A stretch of 24,609 bases of DNA from JAAYVZ01 sp035403265 (GTDB taxonomy: Bacteria > Acidobacteriota > Thermoanaerobaculia > Thermoanaerobaculales > Thermoanaerobaculaceae): NCBI GenBank assembly GCA_035403265.1, contig DAONEV010000017.1, positions 1 through 24,609 on the forward strand, written 5' to 3'. Made by a program: the position numbers and the translations under genes. Numbering within the stretch: the stretch's first letter is position 1; each line of letters opens with the position of its first letter. Of this stretch, positions 9,331 to 15,504 are shown in pieces. The notes under the pieces were generated by a model that saw only the letters and a list, made by a program, of their open reading frames with translations, did not search any database and was not told where the DNA came from.

Positions 9331-9489
9331 GCCGAAGACGTTGGCCGACACCGTTCGACGACCCGAAGGCCGCCGCGGTGTACGTCATGGGCTTCTTCGC
9401 GCCGTCTTCACGCCCCCTGGGCCGCAGGGTCACAGGGGTGGCTGACAATGCACCCGCTCGGGCTCTGACGCCCCGGCTGGAGGATCGTG

Positions 9490-10812
9490 ATGTCCAATCG
9501 TGTACCGCGTTCGGTGGCTGGCCTGTTCGTTTTCGCCCTGGTCTGGGTCATGGGGGTCACCCAGGCCCCCGCCCAGGTTGCCGGGCTCTACTATCAGGAG
9601 GCCACCAAGGACGGCCGGATCTACGTGTTCAATTCGTCAGACCGCTACAGGAGCTGGGCCGCGTCGGGCGAGATGGGGACCGCCATCACCCTCATCGGCC
9701 GCGGTCCGAGCGGTGAGACGCTGATCGGCGAGAACGACGCCGCTCTCGACCTCTTCTTCTTCAAGCACAACCTCCCGGGCTACGAGCGGCCCACCCCGAA
9801 GCCGGTCGTACCACCGGCCTACCCCAAGACCACGATCGGCGGCCGCCTCTACGCCGACCTCAGCTCGAAGGAGATCAAGGACAAGGGCACCGGAGTGAAG
9901 AGCAACGACTCCGGCGTCGGCGTCGACGTCAAGCGCTTCTACTTCACGGTGACGCATGACTTCGACGCCACGTGGTCGGCGGTGTTCCAGTCCGACATCG
10001 GCGACGTCGGGGCCAAGCGCTACGACGTGTTCGTCAAGAAGGCCTTCCTGCAGGCCAAAATCACTCCAGAGGCGATTTTCCGGCTCGGCGCTGCCGACTC
10101 CCCATGGATGGCCTTCGTCGATGGCCTCTACGGGCAGCGCTACCTCGAGCCGTCGACGACCGACAGTCTCGGCTTCGGTGCCTCGGCCGAGTGGGGCCTG
10201 CACTTCCTTGGCAAGGCGGTGGACAACAAGCTGGGCTATGCGTTCACCATCGGCAACGGCAAGGGCTATAGCAGCGTGGCGCGCTCGAAGTCGGTGGACT
10301 TTGAGGGCCGTGTCGCGTTCGAGCCGGTGACCGGCCTCACCTTCGCGGTCGGCGGCTACAGCGGCAAGCGCGGCAACAACACCGACGCGACCCCCGCCCT
10401 TCACACGGCCAGCCGTTTCAACGCGCTCGCGAACTGGGTCATCGGCCCCGTCAAGATCGGCGGCGAGTACTTCACCGCTGACAACTGGAACCGGGTGACG
10501 CAGGTGACCACCGACAAGTCCGACGGGTACTCCGCCTGGCTGCAGTACAACGTCGACCCGGCGTGGATGCTGTTCGGCCGCTACGACAAGTCGGACCCAA
10601 GCAGGGACCTCAAGCCAGCCCTCAATCTGAAGTACTACAACTTGGGCGTGCAGTGGAAGCCGGTCAAGCCTCTCACCGCCGCGCTGGCGTACAAGTGCGC
10701 TGAAGCCAAGGGCGGGACGGTCAGCACCGGCAACGGCGCGATCGGATCCGCCAAGGCCGGCTCCAAGGGCACCTACAACGAGATCGGCCTCTGGTTCTCC
10801 TTCGACTTCTAG
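9490..10812 (+). CDS. OprO/OprP-like outer-membrane porin
   Basis: 440 residues. GGAGG at 9479-9483 is 6 bases before ATG 9490; the adjoining GTG at 9487 is too close to it. A signal peptide (hydrophobic VAGLFVFALVWVMGVTQAPAQ) leads to a mature protein with long alternating strands. These include TTIGGRLYADLSSKE, GVDVKRFYFTVTHDFDATWSAVFQSDIG, KKAFLQAKITPEAIFRLGAADSPWMAFVDGLYGQRYLEPSTTD and WLQYNVDPAWMLFGRYDKSD. It ends NEIGLWFSFDF with a terminal Phe, as barrel insertion requires. The VKRFYFTV...DF and FGRYD...L-x-Y patterns are those of the phosphate-selective porin O/P family (Porin_O_P). Substrate is not shown; no Pho box was found upstream. Confidence 0.82.
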   Translation: MSNRVPRSVAGLFVFALVWVMGVTQAPAQVAGLYYQEATKDGRIYVFNSSDRYRSWAASGEMGTAITLIGRGPSGETLIGENDAALDLFFFKHNLPGYERPTPKPVVPPAYPKTTIGGRLYADLSSKEIKDKGTGVKSNDSGVGVDVKRFYFTVTHDFDATWSAVFQSDIGDVGAKRYDVFVKKAFLQAKITPEAIFRLGAADSPWMAFVDGLYGQRYLEPSTTDSLGFGASAEWGLHFLGKAVDNKLGYAFTIGNGKGYSSVARSKSVDFEGRVAFEPVTGLTFAVGGYSGKRGNNTDATPALHTASRFNALANWVIGPVKIGGEYFTADNWNRVTQVTTDKSDGYSAWLQYNVDPAWMLFGRYDKSDPSRDLKPALNLKYYNLGVQWKPVKPLTAALAYKCAEAKGGTVSTGNGAIGSAKAGSKGTYNEIGLWFSFDF

Positions 10813-10832
10813 CCCGTGACATCGCCTGCCAG

Positions 10833-10859
10833 GGGGAAGGCCATGACCCGGCCTTCCCC
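10833..10859. terminator. hairpin downstream of the porin gene
   Basis: GGGGAAGGCC (10833-10842) and GGCCTTCCCC (10850-10859) form a perfect 10-bp stem with a 7-base loop, 20 bases after the porin stop. There is no T run on either side, so it may slow decay or aid termination rather than act as a classical intrinsic terminator. Confidence 0.55.
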
Positions 10860-11069
10860 TTCCCCAACGACTGGCTGCTCAACCACGACGGCACCACCAC
10901 GCTCGAGAACACGCTCACGCTGCTCGTCATCGGAATCTCGTTCTAGCTGCGCGGGCAGTTCCCTGGCCGACAGAGGTCCGCTGTCAGCTCCGGCGCCCAC
11001 CGCACGGCGCCGCAGCTTCCTCCTGACCTGGACCTGCGTCACGCCCTCGTGGGCCTGACGGAGGAATAG
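10854..11069 (+). pseudogene. possible gene remnant (coding-like fragment with internal stop)
   Basis: In the frame ending TAG at 10944-10946, the text reads FPNDWLLNHDGTTTLENT and then LTLLVIGISF, with G or C at nearly every third codon position, as in real genes of this window. The same frame continues after the stop to 11069 (ending DLRHALVGLTEE) with mostly G/C third positions. There is no start codon or ribosome site, and the 5' part runs into the porin and its hairpin. It could be the decayed end of a lost gene. I do not recognise the family, and chance in a GC-rich genome is a real alternative. Confidence 0.25.
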
Positions 11070-11135
11070 TGGAGCCCGGCGTCTGGTTGCGGACGGCGGA
11101 GGGTCACACCTCTACCGGGCGCTGTGCTCGGTCCT

Positions 11136-11170
11136 GGGGCTGCTTTCGGGGGGGAGCAGCCCCATTCTTT
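11136..11170 (+). terminator. intrinsic-terminator-like hairpin
   Basis: GGGGCTGCT (11136-11144) and AGCAGCCCC (11155-11163) form a perfect 9-bp stem, followed on the plus strand by ATTCTTTT. The nearest upstream plus-strand gene, the porin, ends 320 bases earlier. It therefore either ends a long 3' untranslated region or closes an unrecognised short RNA. Confidence 0.6.
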
Positions 11171-11289
11171 TCCCTTCCGACCATGCCCGAGCCGGGAGAT
11201 CCTGCCCAGTGATGCGAGGCTCACCTTGTCAAGACACCCGGTCTTGGAACCAGGTCCAGGCCAACCAACGCCGGGTCTGGAATGGACGA

Positions 11290-11311
11290 GGGCGGCCCGC
11301 GAGGGTCGCCC
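11290..11311 (-). terminator. GC hairpin after the TonB_C gene
   Basis: GGGCGGCCC (11290-11298) and GGGTCGCCC (11303-11311) pair over 9 positions with one wobble and a 4-base loop. It lies 24 bases beyond the stop of the minus-strand TonB_C gene, where a terminator is expected. No T run follows on the minus strand, so this is tentative. Confidence 0.35.
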
Positions 11312-11334
11312 CCACCAGAAGGTTCCGCCTCGGT

Positions 11335-12159
11335 TCAGGTCAGCCAGAAAGCGATGGTCACAGAAAATGCGACCTCCACTGGCTGGCCTTTCGCGTTGCG
11401 GGCCGGCTCATACCGCCACTGGCCCACCGCCTGCTTGGCCGCCTCGGCCAGAGTCGGGTCGACCGTATCCCTGACCTTGAGGTCGTGGAGTCGTCCCTGG
11501 ACGTCAAGCCGACAGTCGAGCACCACCACCCCCTCGATCCTGGCCTTGCGAGCCGCCTCCGGATACTGGGGTGGCACCTGGTCGACCGGCCTCGGCCTCG
11601 TGACCCCGATCCAACGGCTCTCCTCGGCCAGCTCGGCGAGAGTGACCGGCCGCAGCATGACGAAGAAGTACGGCGCCTCCTCTCCGTCTCGACCACCCAC
11701 GATGGCCCACTGCCCACGCGCCACCCGCACGACAGGCGCCGCAATCTCCTTGCCGCGCTCCTCGAGCCGCAGCCTATACATCGCCGAAGTGTCGTCGAAG
11801 CTCAGCAAGGTCACCTTGGCCGCGATCGCGGTGGTGGCCATGGCCGCCGTCTGCTCGGTGTCCTTGAGCAGGCTGGTCTCGTTGTACGACTTCTGCTCAA
11901 TGGGTCCCAGCCGGTAGGCCTCGCGAAGCTCTCGGCGGGCCCGCATGTAGCGCTCGGCAGCCGGTGCCCCGCCACTGGACGGGACGATGACGGTGCCGAT
12001 CGGCATCGCCACCACGGCTGGCGTCGCGCCGGCAACCGCGGGCTGTCCGACGAGCACGGCGACGGTCGTCTTGAGGGTCATCTCGTCAGCCGCCAATACC
12101 GGCGGCAGAAATGTTGCGGAAGTCGCCAACACCAGCACGACAGCAAGCAAGCTGTTCAT
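11335..12159 (-). CDS. exported TonB C-terminal-domain protein
   Basis: 274 residues from ATG 12159, which overlaps the anti-sigma candidate stop in ATGA. Residues 1-24 are a Sec signal peptide (LLAVVLVLATSATFLPPVLAADE). Residues about 25-190 match no family I know; they include ERYMRARRELREAYRLGP and a strand-rich part around TSAMYRLRLEERGKEIAAPVVRVARGQWAIVGG. Residues about 193-273 are a TonB_C domain: PPQYPEAARKARIEGVVVLDCRLDVQGRL, ending in a WRYEPARNAKGQPVEV motif and a hydrophobic strand. There is no long Pro-rich linker or N-terminal anchor as in true TonB, so energy transduction is unlikely. Such free TonB_C proteins are common in Acidobacteriota and Bacteroidota. Coupling to a sigma/anti-sigma pair suggests an envelope-signalling role. 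Confidence 0.85.
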   Translation of the reverse strand: MNSLLAVVLVLATSATFLPPVLAADEMTLKTTVAVLVGQPAVAGATPAVVAMPIGTVIVPSSGGAPAAERYMRARRELREAYRLGPIEQKSYNETSLLKDTEQTAAMATTAIAAKVTLLSFDDTSAMYRLRLEERGKEIAAPVVRVARGQWAIVGGRDGEEAPYFFVMLRPVTLAELAEESRWIGVTRPRPVDQVPPQYPEAARKARIEGVVVLDCRLDVQGRLHDLKVRDTVDPTLAEAAKQAVGQWRYEPARNAKGQPVEVAFSVTIAFWLT

Positions 12160-12512
12160 GGGAGTCCTCCACTCTTCGAGCCCATGGGGCTCAGCACGAA
12201 AACAACAGGGGTTTCGGGGTTGAGCCAGAACTGGACGACACCATCTCCGAGGGGCTGTGACGCCAGCCCTGCCACCTCGGCGGACGGTGGCTCCGCGGGT
12301 GGGCCAGCCAGGAAAGCGAGGAGACCTACTACCAGAACCAACGCCACGACGGCTGCGAGACGCAACACCGGAAAAACCGGCCGCGGTGCCGCGACCTGCG
12401 CCAGCACCATTGACGCCGCCTGCCGTGGCGAGGTCGGAGCCTCCCGCCGTCCCCAGGCACGAAGAGCGCCTTCGAAGACGTCCAGCTTCGAATCGTGCAC
12501 CTGATCGCTCAT
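12156..12512 (-). CDS. membrane protein, probable anti-sigma factor
   Basis: 118 residues from ATG 12512, whose ATGA overlaps the sigma factor stop. An N-terminal cytoplasmic part of about 48 residues (SKLDVFEGALRAWGRRE...) leads to one membrane span at about 50-69 (LRLAAVVALVLVVGLLAFLAG). A ~48-residue periplasmic tail follows, with VVQFWLNPETPVVFVLSPMG. The position, directly after and coupled to an ECF sigma gene, and the single-span layout suggest an anti-sigma factor. The zinc-binding HxxxCxxC of ZAS-type anti-sigmas is absent, so the assignment rests on context and topology. Confidence 0.7.
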   Translation of the reverse strand: MSDQVHDSKLDVFEGALRAWGRREAPTSPRQAASMVLAQVAAPRPVFPVLRLAAVVALVLVVGLLAFLAGPPAEPPSAEVAGLASQPLGDGVVQFWLNPETPVVFVLSPMGSKSGGLP

Positions 12513-13021
12513 GATTTGTGTCCTCCCAACACCTGGCGCAGCCGGTCGCGCCCCCGCCGCCGGTGCGAGCGCACCGAGGCGGGCGTGATGCCCAAGAGCG
12601 CTCCGATCTCGGAGTCGCTCATCTCCTCCACGATGGTCAAGTGCAGCACCGCCCGCTGACGCGGCGCCAGCCGGCGGAGCACCTGCCAGATGAGGATCTC
12701 GCCGTCGGAAACTGGCAGCACGGCCGGCGGCGAGGCGACATCGAGCGGCAGGAGGTGGCGGAGTCGCCCCGCGCGCCGCAGACATCGGCGGTAGGTGATC
12801 CGCCCCACCCAGCCGCCGAAGCTGGCCAGGTCGGTCAAGCCGGCGAGCTTGCGCCAGGCGACCAGAAGCGCCTCCTGCACCGCATCCTCGGCTTCAGCCT
12901 CCCCCACGATGGAGCGCGCGAAGCGCACGAGCCGACCCCAGTGCAGCTCCACGAGCCGCGCGAAGGCGCCGCGGTCGCCGGCGCGGGCGTGGAGGACCAG
13001 GGATTGGGTATCGTCGCTCAC
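12509..13021 (-). CDS. ECF-type RNA polymerase sigma factor
   Basis: 170 residues from GTG 13021; GGAGGG lies about 11 bases upstream. Region 2 covers about residues 14-82: AFARLVELHWGRLVRFARSIVG, then EAEDAVQEALLVAWRKL (the -10-binding helix), then WVGRITYRRCLRR. After a short linker, region 4 (about 115-165) has LAPRQRAVLHLTIVEEMSDSEIGALLGITPASVRSHRRRGRDRLRQVL, a typical helix-turn-helix for the -35. Region 3 is missing, as in ECF factors. It is coupled to a membrane anti-sigma candidate and a TonB_C protein. The upstream region carries a palindrome (13051-13060) and an inverted repeat (13067-13095). Confidence 0.94.
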   Translation of the reverse strand: MSDDTQSLVLHARAGDRGAFARLVELHWGRLVRFARSIVGEAEAEDAVQEALLVAWRKLAGLTDLASFGGWVGRITYRRCLRRAGRLRHLLPLDVASPPAVLPVSDGEILIWQVLRRLAPRQRAVLHLTIVEEMSDSEIGALLGITPASVRSHRRRGRDRLRQVLGGHKS

Positions 13022-13050
13022 ACCACAAAGAGCCCTCCGCAGAGAGTAAC

Positions 13051-13095
13051 CGTGTACACGCCCGAGCGCTCACTGGCTCGACACGCCAGTGAGCG
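13051..13095. promoter_or_regulatory. palindrome and inverted repeat between divergent sigma and peptidase genes
   Basis: CGTGTACACG (13051-13060) is a perfect 10-bp palindrome. CGCTCACTGGC (13067-13077) and GCCAGTGAGCG (13085-13095) form a perfect 11-bp inverted repeat with a 7-base spacer. Both lie between the sigma factor start (13021, minus) and the M3 peptidase start (13190, plus), in the shared regulatory region. The inverted repeat lies where the -35 of the peptidase promoter would be, given the -10 at 13113. Operator function is inferred. Confidence 0.45.
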
Positions 13096-13112
13096 TTGCC
13101 TCGAAGAGTGCG

Positions 13113-13118
13113 TACAAT
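13113..13118 (+). promoter_or_regulatory. candidate -10 element of the M3 peptidase gene
   Basis: TACAAT matches TATAAT at five of six positions and lies 71 bases before ATG 13190. No good TTGACA-like box is found 16-18 bases upstream; that place is taken by the inverted repeat arm ending at 13095. An activator-dependent promoter is one reading. Confidence 0.35.
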
Positions 13119-13189
13119 GCGATGGGCGTCGTCGGCAGCGGAGCTCGTTCCTGCCGGTGATCCCAAGAACCAGACCGAGGAGGTCCCGG

Positions 13190-15307
13190 ATGCGCAGACT
13201 CGCCACCATTGCTCTCGTCCTCGCCGCCATGCCGACACTCGCCGGCTCGCCGGTCAAACCTGCCACCACCATCAACCCGCTGCTGACCGAGTGGAAGACG
13301 CCGTTCGGGGTGCCACCGTTCGAGGCCATCAAGCCCGAGCACTTCGTGCCTGCCTTCGAGGCTGCAATGGCGGCGCAGCGCAAGGAGATCGACGCCCTCG
13401 TCGGCAGCGCCGAGGCGCCGACCTTCGCCAACACCGTTGAGGCGCTGGACGACTCCGGTGAGCTGCTCGCCTCGGTGGGCAACGTCTTTTTCAACCTCTC
13501 CTCGGCCGAAACCAACGACCAGCTTCAGGCCATCGCCCGCGAGATGGCGCCGAAGCTGTCGGCCTTCAGGGATGACATCTTCCTCAACGAGAAGCTCTTC
13601 GCACGCGTCAAGGCGGTCTGGGATGGGCGCGACCTGCTCAGGCTCGGTCCAGACCAGGGTACGCTGCTCAAGAAGACCTACGACGGCTTCGTGCGGGGCG
13701 GGGCCAACCTCGCCCCGGCCGACAAGGAGCGCCTGCGCGCTGTCAATGCCGAGCTGGCCGGGTTGGGCGTGCGCTTCGGCGACAACCTGCTCGCTCAGAC
13801 CAATGCCTATCGGCTCGTGATCGACAACCAGGCGGATCTCGCCGGGCTACCGACCTCCGTCGTGGCGGCGGCCGCCGAGACCGCCAGGGCCGCCAAGCTC
13901 GACGGCAAGTGGGTGTTCACCCTCCACTCCCCAAGCATCTGGCCGTTCCTGCAGTCCGCTTCCAACCGCGAGCTGCGCCGTCAGATCCTCGACGCCTACA
14001 CGACCCGAGCCAACCACGACGACGGGCAGGACAACAAGTCCGTGGCCAGCAAGATCGCGGCGCTGCGGGCCGCCAAGGCAGGAATCCTCGGCTACCGGAC
14101 CTGGGCCGACCTCGTCCTCGATGACAGCATGGCCAAGACCCCCGAGCGGGTCTACGGGCTGCTCACCCAGCTCTGGCCCCCGGCCCTCGCCAGGGCCCGC
14201 CAGGAAGCGGCCGACCTGCAGGCCCAGATCAAGGCCGAGGGCCAGGACTTCACGCTCGAGGCGTGGGACTGGGGCTACTACACCGAAAAGGTGCGGAAGG
14301 CTCGCTACGACCTGGACGAGGAGGAGTTCAAGCCCTACTTCTCCCTCGACAACGTGCGCCAGGGCGCCTTCTGGCTGGCCGGCAAGCTGTACGGCCTGCA
14401 GTTCGTGGAACGCCACGACATCCCGAAGTACCACCCGGAGGTCAGGACCTTCGAGGTCAAGGACGCGGATGGCTCCCTGGTGGGCATCCTCCTCGTCGAC
14501 TACCACCCCCGCCCCGGCAAGCGCGGCGGCGCCTGGATGAACAACTACCGCGACCAGTGGATTCGCAACGGCAAGGACATCCGACCGATCATCGGCAACG
14601 TCGGCAACTTCACCCGCCCGACCGGTGACCTCCCGGCGCTGCTCACCATCGACGAGGTGGAAACACTGTTCCACGAGTTTGGCCATGCCCTCCACGGCCT
14701 GGTCTCGAAGTGCCGGTACCGGTCACTTTCCGGCGCCAATGTGGCGCGTGACTTCGTCGAGCTGCCCTCCCAGATCATGGAGAACTGGGTGCTGGAGCCC
14801 GAGGTCCTGAAGGTCTACGCCAAGCACTACAAAACCGGCCAGGTGATCCCCCCGGCGCTGGTTGAGAAGCTCAACAAGGCCAAGCAGTTCAACCAGGGAT
14901 TCGCGACCACCGAGTACCTGGCGGCGTGCTTCCTGGACTTGGACTGGCACACCCTGCTGGCACCCAGCGAGGTGAATTCCGCGGCGTTCGAGAAACTGTC
15001 CCTGGCCCGCATGGGCCTTATGCCGGAGATCGTCTCGCGCTACCGGACCACCTACTTCAACCACATCTTCGGCGGCGACGGCGGCTATTCGGCGGGCTAC
15101 TACTCCTACGTCTGGGCCGAGGTCCTGGACGCCGACGCGTTCCAGGCCTTCAAGGAGAGGGGGATCTTCGACCAGGCGACAGCCAGGGCCTTCCGCTCCG
15201 ACATCCTGGAGCGCGGCGCCAGCGAGGATCCGATGGAGCTGTACAAGCGCTTCCGCGGGCGCGAGCCGTCCGTCGAGCCCCTGCTGGCCAAGCGCGGCCT
15301 GAAGTAG
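13190..15307 (+). CDS. dcp: exported M3-family zinc metallopeptidase (peptidyl-dipeptidase Dcp type)
   Basis: 705 residues from ATG 13190, with GAGGAGG 6 bases upstream. Residues 1-19 form a Sec signal peptide (LATIALVLAAMPTLAGS), so it acts in the periplasm or outside, unlike the E. coli enzyme. NPLLTEWKTPFGVPPFEAIKPEHFVPAFEAAM is the usual opening of Dcp/OpdA proteins. The zinc site HEFGH is at 495-499, with the third ligand Glu524 in ARDFVELPSQIMENW. The substrate-binding GGYSAGYYSYVWAEVLDADAFQAF segment is intact. Length and layout fit Dcp (about 680) rather than oligopeptidase F. It likely trims dipeptides from peptide C-termini. The gene is monocistronic, diverging from the sigma operon. 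Confidence 0.93.
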   Translation: MRRLATIALVLAAMPTLAGSPVKPATTINPLLTEWKTPFGVPPFEAIKPEHFVPAFEAAMAAQRKEIDALVGSAEAPTFANTVEALDDSGELLASVGNVFFNLSSAETNDQLQAIAREMAPKLSAFRDDIFLNEKLFARVKAVWDGRDLLRLGPDQGTLLKKTYDGFVRGGANLAPADKERLRAVNAELAGLGVRFGDNLLAQTNAYRLVIDNQADLAGLPTSVVAAAAETARAAKLDGKWVFTLHSPSIWPFLQSASNRELRRQILDAYTTRANHDDGQDNKSVASKIAALRAAKAGILGYRTWADLVLDDSMAKTPERVYGLLTQLWPPALARARQEAADLQAQIKAEGQDFTLEAWDWGYYTEKVRKARYDLDEEEFKPYFSLDNVRQGAFWLAGKLYGLQFVERHDIPKYHPEVRTFEVKDADGSLVGILLVDYHPRPGKRGGAWMNNYRDQWIRNGKDIRPIIGNVGNFTRPTGDLPALLTIDEVETLFHEFGHALHGLVSKCRYRSLSGANVARDFVELPSQIMENWVLEPEVLKVYAKHYKTGQVIPPALVEKLNKAKQFNQGFATTEYLAACFLDLDWHTLLAPSEVNSAAFEKLSLARMGLMPEIVSRYRTTYFNHIFGGDGGYSAGYYSYVWAEVLDADAFQAFKERGIFDQATARAFRSDILERGASEDPMELYKRFRGREPSVEPLLAKRGLK

Positions 15308-15312
15308 CCTCT

Positions 15313-15351
15313 CCGGATGGGGCTGCCGCGGGGGCCATCCGGTCCCCGCGG
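15313..15351 (+). terminator. overlapping alternative hairpins after the M3 peptidase gene
   Basis: Stem A pairs CCGGATGG (15313-15320) with CCATCCGG (15335-15342). Stem B pairs CCGCGGGG (15326-15333) with CCCCGCGG (15344-15351). Each is perfect over 8 bp and they exclude each other. The tail TGAGCTTTC is only weakly T-rich. Probably the 3' end of the peptidase mRNA. Confidence 0.5.
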
Positions 15352-15389
15352 TGAGCTTTCGCATGACCTGTCTCCCGAATCAGAACGTG

Positions 15390-15395
15390 TACAAT
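15390..15395 (+). promoter_or_regulatory. candidate -10 element of the GGDEF-TonB_C gene
   Basis: TACAAT, preceded by GTG, lies 109 bases before ATG 15505. The best -35-like site (ATGACC at 15363-15368) is 21 bases away, too far for a standard promoter. The same TACAAT hexamer occurs before the M3 peptidase. Confidence 0.3.
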
Positions 15396-15504
15396 TCCGC
15401 AGCGGTCCAGGCCGGAGGCAGGGTGAGCAGGGGTTCCAGGTGCAGAGCGACCAGGCGGGAGCGCCACCCGGCGTTCCCGGGCTGGCGTGGGGCAGGGACC
15501 GGCG

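Larger units (their letters stand above)
10813..11334. other. 522-base stretch without an intact gene
   Basis: This gap lies between the porin and the tail of the minus-strand TonB_C gene. It holds the hairpin at 10833-10859, a coding-like fragment at about 10854-11069 with an internal stop, and a terminator-like hairpin with a T-rich tail at 11136-11170. It also has a short repeat CAAGAC/GTCTTG near 11230 and a GC hairpin at 11290-11311. Open frames of 60-116 codons exist on both strands, but they have no ribosome site and are rich in Arg/Pro/Ser, as shadows are. A non-coding RNA is possible but not shown. Confidence 0.5.

Noticed and set aside
9412..9437. Terminator after the epsilon gene (CCCCTG/CAGGGG)
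   Set aside because: The stem is only 6 bp, the loop is GC-rich and there is no T run. It is too weak to call in such GC-rich DNA.
9331..9489. A Pho-box-like operator for the porin gene
   Set aside because: No CTGTCAT-type direct repeat is present. The porin family name alone is not evidence of phosphate control.
10816..11474. Several 60-116-codon frames on both strands in the gap after the porin
   Set aside because: None has a ribosome site, plausible codon use or domain. They conflict with the hairpins and with the tail of the TonB_C gene.
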